This document shows positions 38,352 to 38,402 of a DNA stretch of 38,402 nucleotides, one piece after another (position 1 is the first letter of the stretch; each line of letters begins with the position of its first letter). Both the position numbers and the translations under genes were made by a program. Under the pieces are notes generated by a model. That model did no database searches. It worked only from the letters and a program-made list of their open reading frames with translations, and was not told the DNA's origin. The DNA comes from Acidimicrobiales bacterium (GTDB taxonomy: Bacteria > Actinomycetota > Acidimicrobiia > Acidimicrobiales > Aldehydirespiratoraceae). The stretch covers positions 1-38,402 of the forward strand of contig JAJCXW010000165.1 of NCBI GenBank assembly GCA_029263235.1. The letters are read 5' to 3'.

Positions 38352-38402
38352 CACGCCAGGGTCTTCGGTGTGATCAATGCAGCGACCGGCCTATCGCTCG
38401 GA

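Noticed and set aside
1-38402. Mobile elements, toxin-antitoxin, phage defence, CRISPR, tRNA or rRNA genes
   Set aside because: No transposase, integrase, repeat-spacer, cloverleaf or rRNA signatures recognised; gene order is typical core chromosome.

Overview
The window is a 38.4 kb, high-GC chromosomal segment from an actinobacterium, probably Acidimicrobiia-like judging by gene content (inference, no database search). It is almost entirely housekeeping. Left part: a TraR/DksA-like protein with a histone-H1-like Lys/Ala tail, lspA, rluD, an Rrf2 regulator, an alkaline-phosphatase-superfamily protein, a bacterial proteasome activator (Bpa) homologue, dnaE, a GNAT-like orphan, a nitroreductase, a DUF35/thiolase pair, hrpA and a DUF255/YyaL protein. 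Middle: a five-gene family-5 (peptide-type) ABC transporter operon followed by a PH-like membrane protein gene. Right part: a near-contiguous purine operon (purSL-purQ-purC-purE-purF-purD-purM-purN) coupled to menA, then convergent menG, a small membrane protein, rlmN-mshD, divergent nth, and at the right edge a well-supported 6C-type small RNA with its own terminator. I see no CRISPR array, mobile element, rRNA, tRNA or obviously new multi-gene system. The most interesting signals are non-coding: the 6C-like sRNA, a phased cluster of DnaA-box-like 9-mers before dnaE, a perfect dyad enclosing the putative -10 of the purine operon, a repeated TANNNT-N6-start architecture (leaderless transcription), and a strong stem-loop between the ABC substrate-binding protein and its permeases. 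The main protein-level oddities are a DksA-like protein that has lost three of four zinc cysteines and a MshD with a shrunken N-terminal half. All calls are by eye, without alignments or folding software.
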